A stretch of 64,000 nucleotides of DNA from Burkholderia arboris (GTDB taxonomy: Bacteria; Pseudomonadota; Gammaproteobacteria; Burkholderiales; Burkholderiaceae). The stretch covers positions 186,001 through 250,000 of the forward strand of contig NZ_CABVPX010000004.1 of NCBI RefSeq assembly GCF_902499125.1. The letters are read 5' to 3'. Below the pieces are notes generated by a model. It had not been told where the DNA came from. It did not search any database and was given only the letters and a program-made list of their open reading frames with translations. How positions within the stretch are numbered: position 1 is the first letter of the stretch; each line of letters starts with the position of its first letter. Positions 1 through 7,632 of this stretch are shown piece by piece. A program made the translations under genes and the position numbers.

Positions 1-1
1 C

Positions 2-1135
2 GACTGGTACGCGGGCGTGCCCTGCTCGTACCTGACGCCGTTCATCAATTACGTGCTGCAGGACCCGACGCTGAACTACGTGTCGGCCGCGAACGAAGGC
101 GACGCGGTCGCGCTGATCGCGGGCGCGACGCTCGGCGGCAAGCGCGGGATCGCGATGATGCAGAACTCCGGGCTCGGCAACGCGGTGAGCCCACTCACGT
201 CGCTGACCTGGACGTTTCGCCTGCCGCAGCTGCTGATCGTCACGTGGCGCGGCCAGCCGGGCGTGGCCGACGAGCCGCAGCATGCGCTGATGGGCCCGAT
301 CACGCCCGCGATGCTCGACACGATGGAGATCCCGTGGGAGACGTTCCCGACCGACCCCGAACAGGTCGGCCCGGCACTCGACCGCGCGATCGCGCACATG
401 GACGCGACGGGCCGCCCGTACGCGCTCGTGATGCAGAAAGGCAGCGTCGCGCCGTATGAACTGAAGGCGAACCCGGCCGTGCAGCCGCGTGCACACGTCG
501 CCGCGCAATCGTCGTCGCGCGCAGCGTCGGCCGATGCGTGGCCGACCCGTCACGACGCATTGAAGCGCGTGATCGCACACACGCCGGTCGATTCGACCGT
601 CGTGCTCGCATCGACCGGTTTCTGCGGCCGCGAACTCTATGCGCTCGACGATCGCCCGAACCAGCTGTACATGGTCGGCTCGATGGGCTGCGTGACGCCG
701 CTCGCGCTGGGGCTCGCGCTCGCGCGCCCCGACCTGCACGTGGTGGCCGTCGACGGCGACGGCGCCGCGCTGATGCGGATGGGCGTGTTCGCGACGCTCG
801 GCACCTACGGCCCGGCCAACCTCACGCACGTGCTTCTCGACAACGGCGCGCACGAATCGACGGGTGGCCAGGCGACGGTGTCGCAGCATGTGTCGTTCGC
901 GGGCGTCGCTGCCGCGTGCGGCTATGCGTCGGCGGTCGAAAGCGACACGCTCGACGTGCTCGATACGACGCTGGCTGAGTCGAGCGATGGCGCACGGTTC
1001 GTGCGCGTTGCGATCCGCACGGGCGTGCCCGACGGCCTGCCCCGCCCGACCGTCACGCCGGTCGAGGTCAAGACCCGTCTGATGCGGCACATCGGCGCCG
1101 CGCAGACCGAAGCCCACGTTGAAGGAGCCCTTTGA
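2..1135 (+). CDS. phosphonopyruvate decarboxylase (5' end outside window)
   Basis: ThDP-dependent enzyme that decarboxylates phosphonopyruvate to phosphonoacetaldehyde, the step that drives phosphonate biosynthesis after PEP mutase. The frame is open to the left edge, so the start lies just outside; 377 residues are visible, close to full family length. The N-terminal Pyr domain shows the NEGDAVALIAGA stretch with the conserved Glu. The C-terminal PP domain shows the ThDP/Mg motif: GDGAALMRMG followed about 25 residues later by HVLLDN. The stop overlaps the ATG of the next gene (TGATG), so the two are translationally coupled. Pairing with phnW suggests aminoethylphosphonate synthesis. Other ThDP decarboxylases (sulfopyruvate decarboxylase) are related, but the phnW neighbour favours phosphonopyruvate. 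Confidence 0.9.
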   Translation, partial: DWYAGVPCSYLTPFINYVLQDPTLNYVSAANEGDAVALIAGATLGGKRGIAMMQNSGLGNAVSPLTSLTWTFRLPQLLIVTWRGQPGVADEPQHALMGPITPAMLDTMEIPWETFPTDPEQVGPALDRAIAHMDATGRPYALVMQKGSVAPYELKANPAVQPRAHVAAQSSSRAASADAWPTRHDALKRVIAHTPVDSTVVLASTGFCGRELYALDDRPNQLYMVGSMGCVTPLALGLALARPDLHVVAVDGDGAALMRMGVFATLGTYGPANLTHVLLDNGAHESTGGQATVSQHVSFAGVAAACGYASAVESDTLDVLDTTLAESSDGARFVRVAIRTGVPDGLPRPTVTPVEVKTRLMRHIGAAQTEAHVEGAL

Positions 1136-2199
1136 TGCTGCTGCTGAACCCCGGCCCGGTCACGCTCACGGAACGCGTGCGCCGCAGCCTGCTGCAACCC
1201 GATCTGTGCCATCGCGAAAGCGAATTCTTCGATCTGCAGGATGAGGCGCGTGCGCGCCTCGTCGCCGCATACGAGCTCGATCCGGCCGAATGGTCGGCCG
1301 TGCTGATGACGGGTTCGGGCACGGCCGCCGTCGAGAGCATGATCGCGGCACTCGTGCCGCAGGACGGCAAGCTGCTCGTGATCGAGAACGGCGTGTACGG
1401 CGAGCGGATCACGCAGATCGCGACGCAGTACGGGATCGCGCACGACGTACTGAAGCATGAGTGGATGCAGGCGCCCGATCTCGCGCAGATCGGCGCGCGA
1501 CTCGATGCGGGCGGTTATACGCACGTCGCCGTGATTCATCATGAAACGACCACGGGCCGGCTGAACGATCTCGGCGCGATTGCGGAAGTCTGCCGCGCGC
1601 GTGGCGTGAAGATGCTCGTCGACGGCGTCAGCAGCTTTGGCGCGGAAGCGATCGATTTTGCAGGCGGCGATATCGATGCTGTTGCTGCGACGGCGAACAA
1701 GTGCCTGCATGGCGTGCCGGGCGCGGCGTTCGTGATCGTGCGTCGCAGCGCGCTTGCGAAGGCTGCGAGCCGGACTTACTACCTCGATCTCGGTCGCCTC
1801 GCGAAGCTGCAGGATCAGCGGAATACGCCGTTCACGCCTTCCGTGCATGCGTATTACGCGCTTGTCGAGGCGCTGCGCGAGTTTGACGAGGCTGGCGGCT
1901 GGCGTGCGCGGCACGCGCATTACAAGGCGCTCGCCGATCAGGCGCAGGCCGGGCTGGCGGCGCGCGGAATGCCGCTGGTGCTGCCGGAAGGTGCTTCGTC
2001 GGTCGTGCTGCGCGCGTATCGGCTGCCGCAAGGCGTCACGTACGAGACGCTTCACGACGGGCTGAAGGCGCGTGGCTTCGTGATCTACGCGGGGCAAGGT
2101 GGGTTGTCGAAGGAGCTGTTCCGGATTTCGACGATGGGCGCGATTCAAGCGGCTGATGTTGAGCGGTTGCTGGAAGGGTTTACGGCGTTGACGCGGTAA
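1135..2199 (+). CDS. phnW: 2-aminoethylphosphonate--pyruvate transaminase
   Basis: Class V PLP aminotransferase that interconverts phosphonoacetaldehyde plus alanine with 2-aminoethylphosphonate plus pyruvate. The 354 residues match family length. It opens with the family N-terminus LLLNPGPVTLTERV. The PLP lysine is K189 in ATANKCLHGVPG, and the cofactor Asp lies in LVDGVSSFGAE. The ATG at 1135 overlaps the upstream stop and has GGAG eight bases before it; the TTG one codon earlier is not a likely start. Downstream of the decarboxylase it would run in the biosynthetic direction, whereas in degradation phnW is normally beside phnX, which is not here. The gene ends 25 bp before a strong terminator. 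Confidence 0.93.
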   Translation: MLLLNPGPVTLTERVRRSLLQPDLCHRESEFFDLQDEARARLVAAYELDPAEWSAVLMTGSGTAAVESMIAALVPQDGKLLVIENGVYGERITQIATQYGIAHDVLKHEWMQAPDLAQIGARLDAGGYTHVAVIHHETTTGRLNDLGAIAEVCRARGVKMLVDGVSSFGAEAIDFAGGDIDAVAATANKCLHGVPGAAFVIVRRSALAKAASRTYYLDLGRLAKLQDQRNTPFTPSVHAYYALVEALREFDEAGGWRARHAHYKALADQAQAGLAARGMPLVLPEGASSVVLRAYRLPQGVTYETLHDGLKARGFVIYAGQGGLSKELFRISTMGAIQAADVERLLEGFTALTR

Positions 2200-2223
2200 G
2201 CGTTGCTCGTACCTTCGTCTATG

Positions 2224-2246
2224 AAAGGCCCGCAAGGGCCTTTTTT
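2224..2246 (+). terminator. Rho-independent terminator after phnW
   Basis: An 8-bp perfect stem (AAAGGCCC / GGGCCTTT) with the tetraloop GCAA runs directly into a T tract. It closes the phosphonate transcription unit and marks the left border of the accessory patch that follows. Confidence 0.9.
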
Positions 2247-2358
2247 CTTGTTCTTCGCAAATTTCGGCGGGAGATGAGACACGCTGTCGCCATTCGGCCA
2301 AAAGCAGACATCAGGGGCATAACTGTCATTGCGAGTTATGCTGCCGGATGTACCTCCA

Positions 2359-2386
2359 GATGAGCGTCGAGGAGAATCCGCTCATC
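2359..2386 (+). promoter_or_regulatory. leader hairpin just upstream of the nuclease-like gene
   Basis: A perfect 8-bp inverted repeat, GATGAGCG at 2359-2366 and CGCTCATC at 2379-2386, encloses a 12-base purine-rich loop that contains GGAG. It ends 19 bases before the ATG at 2406. It could be an RNA hairpin affecting translation or a protein operator. Only the symmetry is directly seen. Confidence 0.35.
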
Positions 2387-2405
2387 TTCCTTCCAGAAGA
2401 ATGAC

Positions 2406-3275
2406 ATGACATCGCCGCCGCTGCCTTCAATGATCGAACAGTTCCGCCAGTACGCACGAGAGGTGCGTGAAGCGCTGCCCAACGAGTCGTCGGCGAACCA
2501 CGTCTATACCTTGGCGGTGAGAGTCCTGAACTCGACCTTTGGCAACGGCTGGGTGGACCGTCACGTACTAGCCAGTGATGATCAATCCCCCTTCTTTCGC
2601 AATCTCGAGGCGGCAGCTGGAGACGAGGCGTTGCATCGCGCGCGCGTGGTTGATCTCGCCGAGACCATCATCAACCTTCAGAAGGTTCCGGGCTTGATCG
2701 ACGTTCTCCGCGCGATGAAGTCGGGCCACATCGAAGACCGCTTTGCCGAGCTTGAGGTGGGCAAGATGCTGGCTTTGGCAGGTTCGCAGTTCAATTTCGT
2801 GACACCTGGCGGCCCCCGCGGCAGCAGCTACGACCTGGAGATCGTGACGCCAGCGGGCAAGGTATGTGCGGACGTCAAGTGCAAAGTTGAGAGCAACCTC
2901 ACCCCCAGTGCGAGCGCGATCCTGAACACCCTCAAAGCTGGGCGCACACAGCTGCCAAATGATCAAATGGGAGCATTCTTCCTCAAGTTTCCGCAATCCT
3001 GGGCGCCCGACGGCGACATCAAGCCGCTAATTGCGATACTGGAGCAAGCTGCGCTCGACTTCCTGCGCGGAACGAAGCGCGTCGTAGCCATCGTCATGTA
3101 CTTCAACATCGTCTTGCCGGTGAACGGTGGTTTGGGCGTCTACAACGTGTATCGACAGGTGCTCAACTCGCGGCACCGGTTTGGGAACAACGAGGTCCCC
3201 GTCCTTCCTCTAAACCACGAACCGTTTATGGCGCCGCGTCCAGACTGGATCCGCTTGGCGGACGTCTTTAGGTGA
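2406..3275 (+). CDS. uncharacterised protein with PD-(D/E)xK nuclease-like motif
   Basis: Not recognised as a named family. The 289 residues form a helical N-terminal part (about 1-105) and a core that resembles the restriction-endonuclease fold. That core has a helix with acidic residues (RFAELEVGK, about 112-120), then D143 in SYDLEI, then a strand ending in D156-V-K158 (VCADVKCK). The order E...D...DxK is the arrangement of PD-(D/E)xK nucleases. No signal peptide or membrane segment is visible. The ATG at 2406 has a weak Shine-Dalgarno; the Met at 2430 is an alternative start. The gene sits alone between the phnW terminator and an oxygenase-like gene, in a stretch visibly lower in GC than its neighbours. 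A defence or mobile-element role is inference only. Confidence 0.6.
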   Translation: MTSPPLPSMIEQFRQYAREVREALPNESSANHVYTLAVRVLNSTFGNGWVDRHVLASDDQSPFFRNLEAAAGDEALHRARVVDLAETIINLQKVPGLIDVLRAMKSGHIEDRFAELEVGKMLALAGSQFNFVTPGGPRGSSYDLEIVTPAGKVCADVKCKVESNLTPSASAILNTLKAGRTQLPNDQMGAFFLKFPQSWAPDGDIKPLIAILEQAALDFLRGTKRVVAIVMYFNIVLPVNGGLGVYNVYRQVLNSRHRFGNNEVPVLPLNHEPFMAPRPDWIRLADVFR

Positions 3276-3444
3276 GTGCTCAGGTCGAGCATGCACCTCC
3301 TAACCCCGCGGGCGCCGCCACTGGCCCGTTTGGCGGGGTGTAGTTGAACATGCGCAATGCACGACGTCTGCTTTGGGTCGGGAAGCGCCATTCGCTGGCG
3401 CGAGATGGCACGGCGACCAAGGTAGCCGCTTTACACTGCAACAA

Positions 3445-4185
3445 ATGAGCGACCCTTCCCTGCAACCCCAGCCCCAAAACGTCCTCACCTCCTATTTCTG
3501 GAGCGGCGACGCCATCCGCAGTCGGCGCGTAAGTGACATCGTGCTGTCCGGCACGGTCGCCGTGCCAGAGCCGCCGGCGCGTCTGCTCGCGGATTGGGCC
3601 AGGGAGATTTCGTCCCGCATGACCCTGGAACCTGGGGATGTTGAGGCGTTACCTCTGGCACGAGCACGAGCGCGCTGGCCGGACTACTCGCACTGCGTGC
3701 AGGCAGTGGCTGATTGGGCGAGCAAGCTTGGACTGCCCGGAGTACTTGCCTCCAGTGACGTCGCGCTCATGGCTTGCCGCGGCGCGAGGTATCACCACGA
3801 CGGAGAGCAGTATGGCGGCGCAGCCTTCTGCAATCTCTTCCTGAGCGAGGATAAGGGTCAGGACGTACACTTTCCGTCGTTGGGTCTTCGAATCCCCCTG
3901 ACCCGCGGTTCGGTTCTGATATTCGATACCTGCCAGTCTCATGGCGTCATTCGGCGCGGCAGCAGCGGTTTTGACGTGGACGACTTCCCACCCGACCAGG
4001 ATTGCACTCAGCTATTCCTGACCTGGGAGCTTCCCGTTGAGGCTATCCATGTCAGGCAGGCACTCAATGTCGCCTTCGACATTGATCTTTCGACCTCGCT
4101 GAAGGTAAATGAGGAGCAAGTCCGGCTGAATGATGAAAGAGTCAGCGTGTGTGACAAGTCAGGTCGGTGGCACCGAGCTGACTAA
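3445..4185 (+). CDS. putative 2-oxoglutarate/Fe(II) oxygenase-like protein
   Basis: The 246 residues carry a double-stranded beta-helix signature: metal triad H117-x-D119 in ARYHHDGEQYGG and H166 in CQSHGVIRR. The Arg pair after the distal His is placed to bind 2-oxoglutarate. Between them lies the expected strand pattern (AAFCNLFLSED, GLRIPLTRGSVLIFD). The substrate is unknown. ATG 3445 was chosen because the frame upstream has only a TTG start and low-complexity sequence. A TACACT box at 3432-3437 lies only 7 bases before the ATG, which would fit a leaderless transcript or be chance. The 170-bp gap after the nuclease-like gene contains a small hairpin (GCGCCA/TGGCGC, 3385-3401). Function could be hydroxylation of a protein or small molecule. 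Confidence 0.5.
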   Translation: MSDPSLQPQPQNVLTSYFWSGDAIRSRRVSDIVLSGTVAVPEPPARLLADWAREISSRMTLEPGDVEALPLARARARWPDYSHCVQAVADWASKLGLPGVLASSDVALMACRGARYHHDGEQYGGAAFCNLFLSEDKGQDVHFPSLGLRIPLTRGSVLIFDTCQSHGVIRRGSSGFDVDDFPPDQDCTQLFLTWELPVEAIHVRQALNVAFDIDLSTSLKVNEEQVRLNDERVSVCDKSGRWHRAD

Positions 4186-4325
4186 TCGCCAGGACTAGTC
4201 GCGATCCCACCTGGTCGGCTGCATCGATCTCGCCGTCGCCTGCCGGCCAGGAGCAGCCGCTGGACTTACCCGTGGCAGCACCCGGCTCCTACTAAAAGCG
4301 ATCATTCGACAGGATGCCAGCAAAC

Positions 4326-4796
4326 TCAAAAGCCTGTGCGACCCTCGACGCGATTATCAGGTTTAGGCGCGATACTCCTTGCCCTTTGTGCTTCAACTTC
4401 AGCCAGAATTCGCTGGCCTACCGCGCCGTAAAAGCGCAACCCAGTAGCGCAACCGTGGATACGTAACGTGACCGTGCGTAAAAAGAACATCTGTCTTTGT
4501 GATGCGCTGATGGCATCCCAGGGTATGGAGATCGCGGGAAGTCGCAAGTTCAATGGAAAGCTGGGTCGTAGCCATAAGTGTTGAGGATAGAGTTCAACGG
4601 CCACAGCGAAGCTGGTCCATTTTATTCGGCATGAAACCCAGCGATAGGATCCATTGGAGATTTGCCTTTCGTTCGGGGCATCCCGCCTCGTCTTGTACGG
4701 CTCAAGATCCTTCCAGCCGGACAGCCACCGCACAGCCTGGAGCCCGGAACCAAAGAAAATGACCACGACGAAGATAAATCGGAAGGTATCGCGCAT
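4326..4796 (-). CDS. small membrane-anchored protein, PH-like C-terminus, immunity-like
   Basis: Not recognised. 156 residues from the ATG at 4796 (MRDTFRF), which puts one membrane helix at the N-terminus (FIFVVVIFFGSGLQAV). A soluble domain follows, rich in alternating hydrophobic and aromatic residues (LWLRPSFPLNLRL, ISIPWDAISAS) that resembles bacterial PH-like domains. The frame stays open upstream to 4958, but that part is Arg/Ser/His-rich and looks non-coding. Codon use is less GC-biased than in flanking core genes. Together with the next two small genes and the repeats it looks like an immunity-gene patch left from a polymorphic-toxin locus. That is inference; no toxin gene is present. 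Confidence 0.5.
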   Translation of the reverse strand: MRDTFRFIFVVVIFFGSGLQAVRWLSGWKDLEPYKTRRDAPNERQISNGSYRWVSCRIKWTSFAVAVELYPQHLWLRPSFPLNLRLPAISIPWDAISASQRQMFFLRTVTLRIHGCATGLRFYGAVGQRILAEVEAQRARSIAPKPDNRVEGRTGF

Positions 4797-5023
4797 ATTC
4801 CGTGGAGTTAGGATGCACTCGCCATGAATCGCTTCGTCGGGTGCATGTTGCCGAACACGGGTGCGGTGTTGGGGCGATGACTCGCTCGGGCGAGAGGAAA
4901 CCCTTCTTACCGGGCATTCCCGGCCCCACCAATCGTGATCGTCCGCTTTGCGGATCAAGGATACCCAAAGCTTGATGGCGCCGAAGGACCGTAACGGGTC
5001 GGTAGCGGCCCATCCATAAAAGT

Positions 5024-5179
5024 GCGGGCGTAGGTTTCAGCGTAGCTTTGTGCGTCGGACCTTGTCAGATAAGGCGCAGGTACTGCTGCATCATTGGAGT
5101 GACGGGTGCACGTGCTGCTGCGGGTTGCGTGCTCATGTGACCGGGGAAAGTTGCTTTGGCTGCCCGAGTTTACCAGTGG
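5024..5179. repeat. 156-bp direct repeat, copy 1
   Basis: Matches 5995-6150 in the same orientation, offset by exactly 971 bp and with no gaps. The last 118 bp (5062-5179) differ at only two positions, while the first about 38 bp are more diverged. On the minus strand both copies keep an open frame encoding the same peptide (SGSQSNF, SHEHATRSSTCTRH, NDAAVPAPYLT). It is unclear whether that is a gene end or chance. The two copies bracket the genes at 5306 and 5683, the layout left by module duplication or recombination. Confidence 0.9.
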
Positions 5180-5305
5180 CACTGACTGCGCCGCGCGAAT
5201 CTAGTCATTTGGCCAACTAAGGCAATTCGACAATCGGTACCGGATCGGCAAGAATTGCATCATCGAGTCAACGCGGCGGCTTGCACGGCTGCCTACTTTC
5301 CCATC

Positions 5306-5668
5306 ATGAACGCTAATGGACCCTCTATCGGACAACTCGGTTTCGTCGCCGCAATCCTGATTTCGGCGATAGTTCGATGGAATAGTTGGCGCAAGTCGCG
5401 GGCGCAAGGTCTGAACCGCGCTCAGTTTGCCCTGGCAAGCGGGCTCACGGCTCAACGAGTGCGTGAACGAGCACGAAATGCACGTCTGTTAGGATGGGGC
5501 CTGATCTGCTTTCCGCTTGTACTAGCTGCCGTATCAATGATCCACCGTCGAGATCCGTGGCCGGTTCTAGTTACAGGTGTGATCCTATTTCAAGTTATCT
5601 TCGGGGGGCTCGGATGGATCTTTCTCTGGATCGCGAAAAGCAATGATGAGCTCGCTCGTCAGATGTAG
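5306..5668 (+). CDS. small three-helix membrane protein, immunity-like
   Basis: 120 residues of unknown family. Three hydrophobic segments are visible: about 10-24 (QLGFVAAILISAIV), about 62-80 (LGWGLICFPLVLAAVSMI) and about 88-112 (PVLVTGVILFQVIFGGLGW). A basic, soluble stretch lies between the first two. ATG 5306 was preferred to the ATG at 5255 because the extra 17 residues are not conserved-looking and the shorter form begins close to the first helix. It lies between the two 156-bp repeats and 14 bp upstream of the MORN-type gene, so the two are probably co-transcribed. Polytopic small proteins of this kind often serve as immunity proteins for membrane-acting toxins; here that is inferred from context. 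Confidence 0.55.
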   Translation: MNANGPSIGQLGFVAAILISAIVRWNSWRKSRAQGLNRAQFALASGLTAQRVRERARNARLLGWGLICFPLVLAAVSMIHRRDPWPVLVTGVILFQVIFGGLGWIFLWIAKSNDELARQM

Positions 5669-5682
5669 GTAAGGGGGGCGCA

Positions 5683-5976
5683 ATGGCGGAATTGAATATC
5701 GCGGAAGTTTTGTATCCAAGCGGTGCGCTGAGATACCGCTACAGCAGATACATGGCTGCTGATGGGCGGCGATGGATTCGGCACGGCCTCTTCGTTGAAT
5801 ACAGAGAGGACGGCACTCTCGCGTCTGAAGGAACCTACGAACACGGCGTTGAGCACGGAGTCTGGAAGGATTTCCATCCAAACGGACAACTAGCCGCCCT
5901 TGGGGACTACGATCACGGAACCGAAGCCGAGAACTGGACGTATTGGGATGCTGAAGGGCAACGCGAGATGAAGTGA
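5683..5976 (+). CDS. MORN-variant (YwqK-type) repeat protein
   Basis: 97 residues with two to three repeats of the MORN_2 type: HGLFVEYREDGTLASEGTY, then HGVWKDFHPNGQLAALGDY, then a partial third (ENWTYWDAEGQ). Proteins of this type are annotated as YwqK-family antitoxins or immunity proteins and occur in arrays near contact-dependent toxins. The Shine-Dalgarno is strong (AAGGGGGG, five bases before the ATG). The gene follows the small membrane protein by 14 bp, and the second 156-bp repeat starts 18 bp after its stop. No signal peptide, so a cytoplasmic protein is likely. Confidence 0.7.
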   Translation: MAELNIAEVLYPSGALRYRYSRYMAADGRRWIRHGLFVEYREDGTLASEGTYEHGVEHGVWKDFHPNGQLAALGDYDHGTEAENWTYWDAEGQREMK

Positions 5977-5994
5977 CGGCCGATCTCGACAGCG

Positions 5995-6150
5995 GCGAGC
6001 GTAGGTCTCAGCGTAACTTTCTACGCTAACCTTTGTCAGATAAGGCGCAGGTACTGCTGCATCATTGGGGTGACGGGTGCACGTGCTGCTGCGGGTTGCG
6101 TGCTCATGTGACCGGGAAAAGTTGCTTTGGCTGCCCGAGTTTACCAGTGG
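5995..6150. repeat. 156-bp direct repeat, copy 2
   Basis: Partner of 5024-5179. The 118-bp core at 6033-6150 has two substitutions relative to copy 1. Sequence after the repeat is unrelated between the copies except for a short CGACAATCGGT shared further on. It ends 136 bp before the 77-residue gene on the minus strand. Nothing else coding is seen in 5977-6286. Confidence 0.9.
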
Positions 6151-6286
6151 GCTGGACGGGATCGTCCGAAGTTTGCCATCCGGCCAGGTGCTGGGAGGCA
6201 AGCGGCGGCTGCCGGCCACAAACGGCCGTTCGACACTGCTTTTTAGATCGTCGACAATCGGTGCAGATAAGGTAAGGGCGTAGCCT

Positions 6287-6520
6287 TTAGCGGTTACCGT
6301 CGATCAGATCGTTCAGCAGCGCATCGAACGCGGCCTGTGCGTCTTCAAGTTCCTGCAGGGCGGCATCGAAGGTTTGCAGCGCGAACGGCGAAGGCTCGCC
6401 GCTGCCTTGCGGCGGAAATTGCTTTTGCATCGAGGCGAACGTACTCTGCACGCGCAGCGTGGCGGCCACCATGCGCTCCATCGCCTGGGTTTCTTCGGCT
6501 CGGGCCTGTTCCGGATTCAT
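6287..6520 (-). CDS. small conserved-looking helical protein
   Basis: 77 residues, unrecognised. Rich in Ala, Gln and Glu with a heptad-like pattern (QARAEETQAMERMVAATLRVQ and ALQELEDAQAAFDALLNDLI), so two amphipathic helices or a short coiled coil joined by a Gly/Pro linker. The ATG at 6520 has a clear AGGAGAG six bases upstream. Base composition returns to normal genome style here, so this gene probably marks the right edge of the accessory patch. The 290 bp that follow, to 6811, hold no convincing gene. Confidence 0.65.
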   Translation of the reverse strand: MNPEQARAEETQAMERMVAATLRVQSTFASMQKQFPPQGSGEPSPFALQTFDAALQELEDAQAAFDALLNDLIDGNR

Positions 6521-6811
6521 TCCTCTCTCCTTGGATGGTTTTCTTGAAGACCAGATCGTACACGCTGTGTCCGTTCTTGCCGCCCTTGGCAGAACGACTC
6601 CGTTGAAGGTTCCAACGGCACGCTGTGGGAGAAGCGATTAAATCGGGAATGATTCCGCAGTCGCGCCGAGGCCAAGATACTCATCGAGCGTGGCTACAAA
6701 ATCCCGCTGCAGGTCACAACGATTGGCCGCTTTGGATAAATCTAAAGGGCCATTCAGGGTCGGTAGGCAACACCCACGAACATCCATGAAGAAACATTTC
6801 CAATCGCGACA

Positions 6812-7615
6812 ATGAGAATCCTGCGCTTCGCCCCATTACTGGCGCTCGCCGCCGCCCCCGTCGTTCACGCCACCGACAGCCAGCCGTGCGGCGACGACAC
6901 CGTCACGACCATCGCCCGTTGGGCCGGCATCGCCAGCGCCCGCATCGCCACGCGCGACGCGGACCGGCTCGTCGTCGCGTCGGCGTGCAAGGTCATGCCG
7001 AACGCGCCGGAAACGACGATCGCGGCCGTTGCGTTCGATTCGCTGCCAAAGAGCAAGAACCCGGACGAAAGCAGCAAGCTGCAGATCATCGCGTTAGTCG
7101 AAGGCGGCAAGGTCGTGGCGGCCGCCCGGTCGGTGGTCGTTGAAGACGCGGCGACGGCAATCAATGAGAACAGCTATCGCATCGACACGGCGCCGTATCG
7201 CTTGTCGCCCGAAGTACGGGCGTTCGGCGTCGTGTTCACCAGCGGCGCGCACGGGCCGAACTGCCCTGACGCCTACATGGAGAACGAGTTGACGCTGTGG
7301 ATTCGCGATAGTGCCCGCATCCGTCCGGTGTTCGGGACCAATCTCCATGGCTGGGTAGCCACCACAGGCACCGCATGTGGCCCCGATACCAGCGACCTGC
7401 GCAGCGAATCTGCACGCATGACGATTGCTGTCGAGAAAACGGCTCACAACGGTTTTGCGGATTTGTCGATTACGGCGCACATCGCTGACAGCGACGACTC
7501 AACCACGGGAAAACGTACCGTGCGCACGATCATCAAATACGACGGCAAGTCGTACGGAATCGATATGTTCCGCGACTTCTGGTATTCACCCGCCTCAAAG
7601 AAGCGCTTCAAGTAA
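6812..7615 (+). CDS. secreted hypothetical protein
   Basis: 267 residues with a clean Sec signal (RILRFAPLLALAAAPVVHA, cleavage near residue 21). The mature domain is mixed and has Cys at several positions (QPCGDD, ASACK, GPNCPD, GTACGPD) that could form disulfides in the periplasm. No known motif was recognised. The pattern of strands around LTLWIRDSARIRPVFGT suggests a beta-rich fold. It stands alone and converges on the acyltransferase gene with only a 17-bp gap. The real start could only be this ATG, since the signal peptide begins here. Confidence 0.65.
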   Translation: MRILRFAPLLALAAAPVVHATDSQPCGDDTVTTIARWAGIASARIATRDADRLVVASACKVMPNAPETTIAAVAFDSLPKSKNPDESSKLQIIALVEGGKVVAAARSVVVEDAATAINENSYRIDTAPYRLSPEVRAFGVVFTSGAHGPNCPDAYMENELTLWIRDSARIRPVFGTNLHGWVATTGTACGPDTSDLRSESARMTIAVEKTAHNGFADLSITAHIADSDDSTTGKRTVRTIIKYDGKSYGIDMFRDFWYSPASKKRFK

Positions 7616-7632
7616 GACGCCGCCCCGCCCGC

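Noticed and set aside
4797..4958. Longer N-terminus of the small membrane protein (start at 4958)
   Set aside because: The 54 extra residues are Arg/Ser/His-rich without a signal, while ATG 4796 places the membrane helix directly at the N-terminus.
6653..6739. A short coding-looking stretch (AEAKILIERGYKIPLQVTT, then a stop)
   Set aside because: Only about 28 codons are open after an in-frame TGA, there is no start, and I recognise no family. It may be a gene tail left by rearrangement, but the evidence is too thin to list.
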